From an uncultured Clostridia bacterium (GTDB lineage: Bacteria > Bacillota > Clostridia > UMGS1810): a DNA stretch of 5,242 bases. The position numbers were made by a program, and so were the translations under genes. This document shows positions 4,703 through 5,242 of the stretch, piece by piece (the stretch's first letter is position 1; every line of letters starts with the position of its first letter). The notes under the pieces were generated by a model. The model was not told the origin of the DNA, ran no database searches, and saw only the letters and a list, made by a program, of their open reading frames with translations. Where the stretch lies: assembly GCA_905210855.1 (NCBI GenBank), contig CAJLYL010000098.1, positions 1 to 5,242 of the forward strand, given 5' to 3'.

Positions 4703-5146
4703 ATGAAAAAAGATAACAAAAATATGTCATATAACGATAAGTCATACAAGCACGGCAACTACATGATTGCCTCAACCACACTGGGCATATGCACCCTGAT
4801 GGTGCTCATGCTGCTGACAACGGCTTTCAAATCATCGGTTGATTCCCTCATGACGGCGAGGACTTTTTCGGGGATAATATCGGCGCTGTTTTTTGCGGCG
4901 TTTGTTGTGCTCACGGCGCTCTCGGCAAAGCGCGAGAGGGGACTTTGGGAATACGCGGCGTATTCGTTTGTCATGTCGGTCGGCTTTCTGTCTCTGCTCG
5001 GTGTGCCTTTTTTCCTGCCGGCGACAGGGTTCTTTGACGCGCTGTTCACCACAAGGAATGCCCAGGCAGGACTGCTGATTGCAAACATAATCTACCTTGC
5101 GGTCACGCTGACCTACCACACCCTGAAATCCAATCCCAACAAATAA
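4703..5146 (+). CDS. Small four-helix membrane protein, function unknown
   Basis: A 147-residue protein I do not recognise. A lysine- and asparagine-rich N-terminus of about 19 residues (MKKDNKNMSYNDKSYKHGN) precedes four likely membrane helices at about 20-42, 54-74, 83-106 and 121-140. The tail is short and polar (LKSNPNK). Positive charges at the N-terminus, at KRER (76-79) and at the C-terminus suggest both ends and the central loop face the cytoplasm. No catalytic or metal motif is visible. The GGGAG at 4688-4692, 10 nt before the ATG, supports the start. It begins 34 nt after rsmE with no terminator between, so it is probably co-transcribed with rsmE. It ends before a strong terminator. 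A DUF-type Firmicutes membrane protein is the most likely label; no function should be inferred. Confidence 0.8.
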   Translation: MKKDNKNMSYNDKSYKHGNYMIASTTLGICTLMVLMLLTTAFKSSVDSLMTARTFSGIISALFFAAFVVLTALSAKRERGLWEYAAYSFVMSVGFLSLLGVPFFLPATGFFDALFTTRNAQAGLLIANIIYLAVTLTYHTLKSNPNK

Positions 5147-5167
5147 AAAAACAAAAATTCAAAAATC

Positions 5168-5206
5168 AAACCGCGCCGATTCTGAGCGAATCGGCGCGGT
5201 TTTTTT
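5168..5206 (+). terminator. Strong intrinsic terminator closing the prmA-rsmE cluster
   Basis: A perfect 15-bp stem: AAACCGCGCCGATTC (5168-5182) with GAATCGGCGCGGTTT (5188-5202), a 5-nt loop, and a run of seven Ts (5200-5206). It lies 22 nt after the stop of the membrane protein gene. The A-run upstream could also give weak termination from the opposite strand. The remaining 36 bases to the edge show no supported feature. Confidence 0.93.
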
Positions 5207-5242
5207 GCTGTATAGGAAATTGCGTTTTTTGAAAAAGTATGA

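Overview
The window looks like a chromosomal segment of a Gram-positive Clostridia-type bacterium, probably a gut Oscillospiraceae/Ruminococcaceae relative. This is inferred from PrmA followed by RsmE, strong sigma-A-type promoters (TTGACA/TTGAAA, 17-bp spacing), GGAGG-type ribosome binding sites, frequent ATA isoleucine codons, and a short repeat of a kind I recall from that group. No phage or insertion-sequence genes are present.

Layout. The left edge (1-19, minus) holds the first 19 bases of a probable tRNA-Leu with its own promoter at 51-78. An AT-rich spacer with a 13-bp inverted repeat follows. Two minus-strand genes come next: a MATE-family efflux transporter (236-1648) and luxS (1828-2292), each with its own promoter. 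The MATE leader carries a full intrinsic terminator whose U-tract runs directly into the ribosome binding site, so it reads as a transcription attenuator. From about 2293 to 2831 lies a 539-bp gene-free divergent region. It holds the luxS promoter, a 228-bp array of two large fold-back units, a small double-hairpin REP-like element, and the prmA promoter. On the plus strand follow prmA (2832-3797), rsmE (3943-4668) and a small four-helix membrane protein (4703-5146), closed by a strong terminator (5168-5206).

How the genes relate. PrmA methylates ribosomal protein L11 and RsmE methylates 16S rRNA, so the plus-strand cluster is a ribosome-modification unit with an uncharacterised membrane protein attached. 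LuxS detoxifies S-adenosylhomocysteine by-products, which ties loosely to the two SAM-dependent methyltransferases transcribed divergently from it. That link is inference from position only.

Most unusual content. In the fold-back array (2386-2613) there are nine CTCG tetramers. Eight sit exactly opposite one another as four pairs in two hairpins, and the ninth belongs to a duplicated foot. Read on the minus strand, each pair is a 5'-CGAG-3'/3'-GAGC-5' tandem G·A motif, and all three A·C mismatches in the stems become G·U pairs. The stem sequences of the two units are unrelated but each is self-complementary. This points to a structured RNA, or a structured single-stranded DNA, of a family I cannot name.
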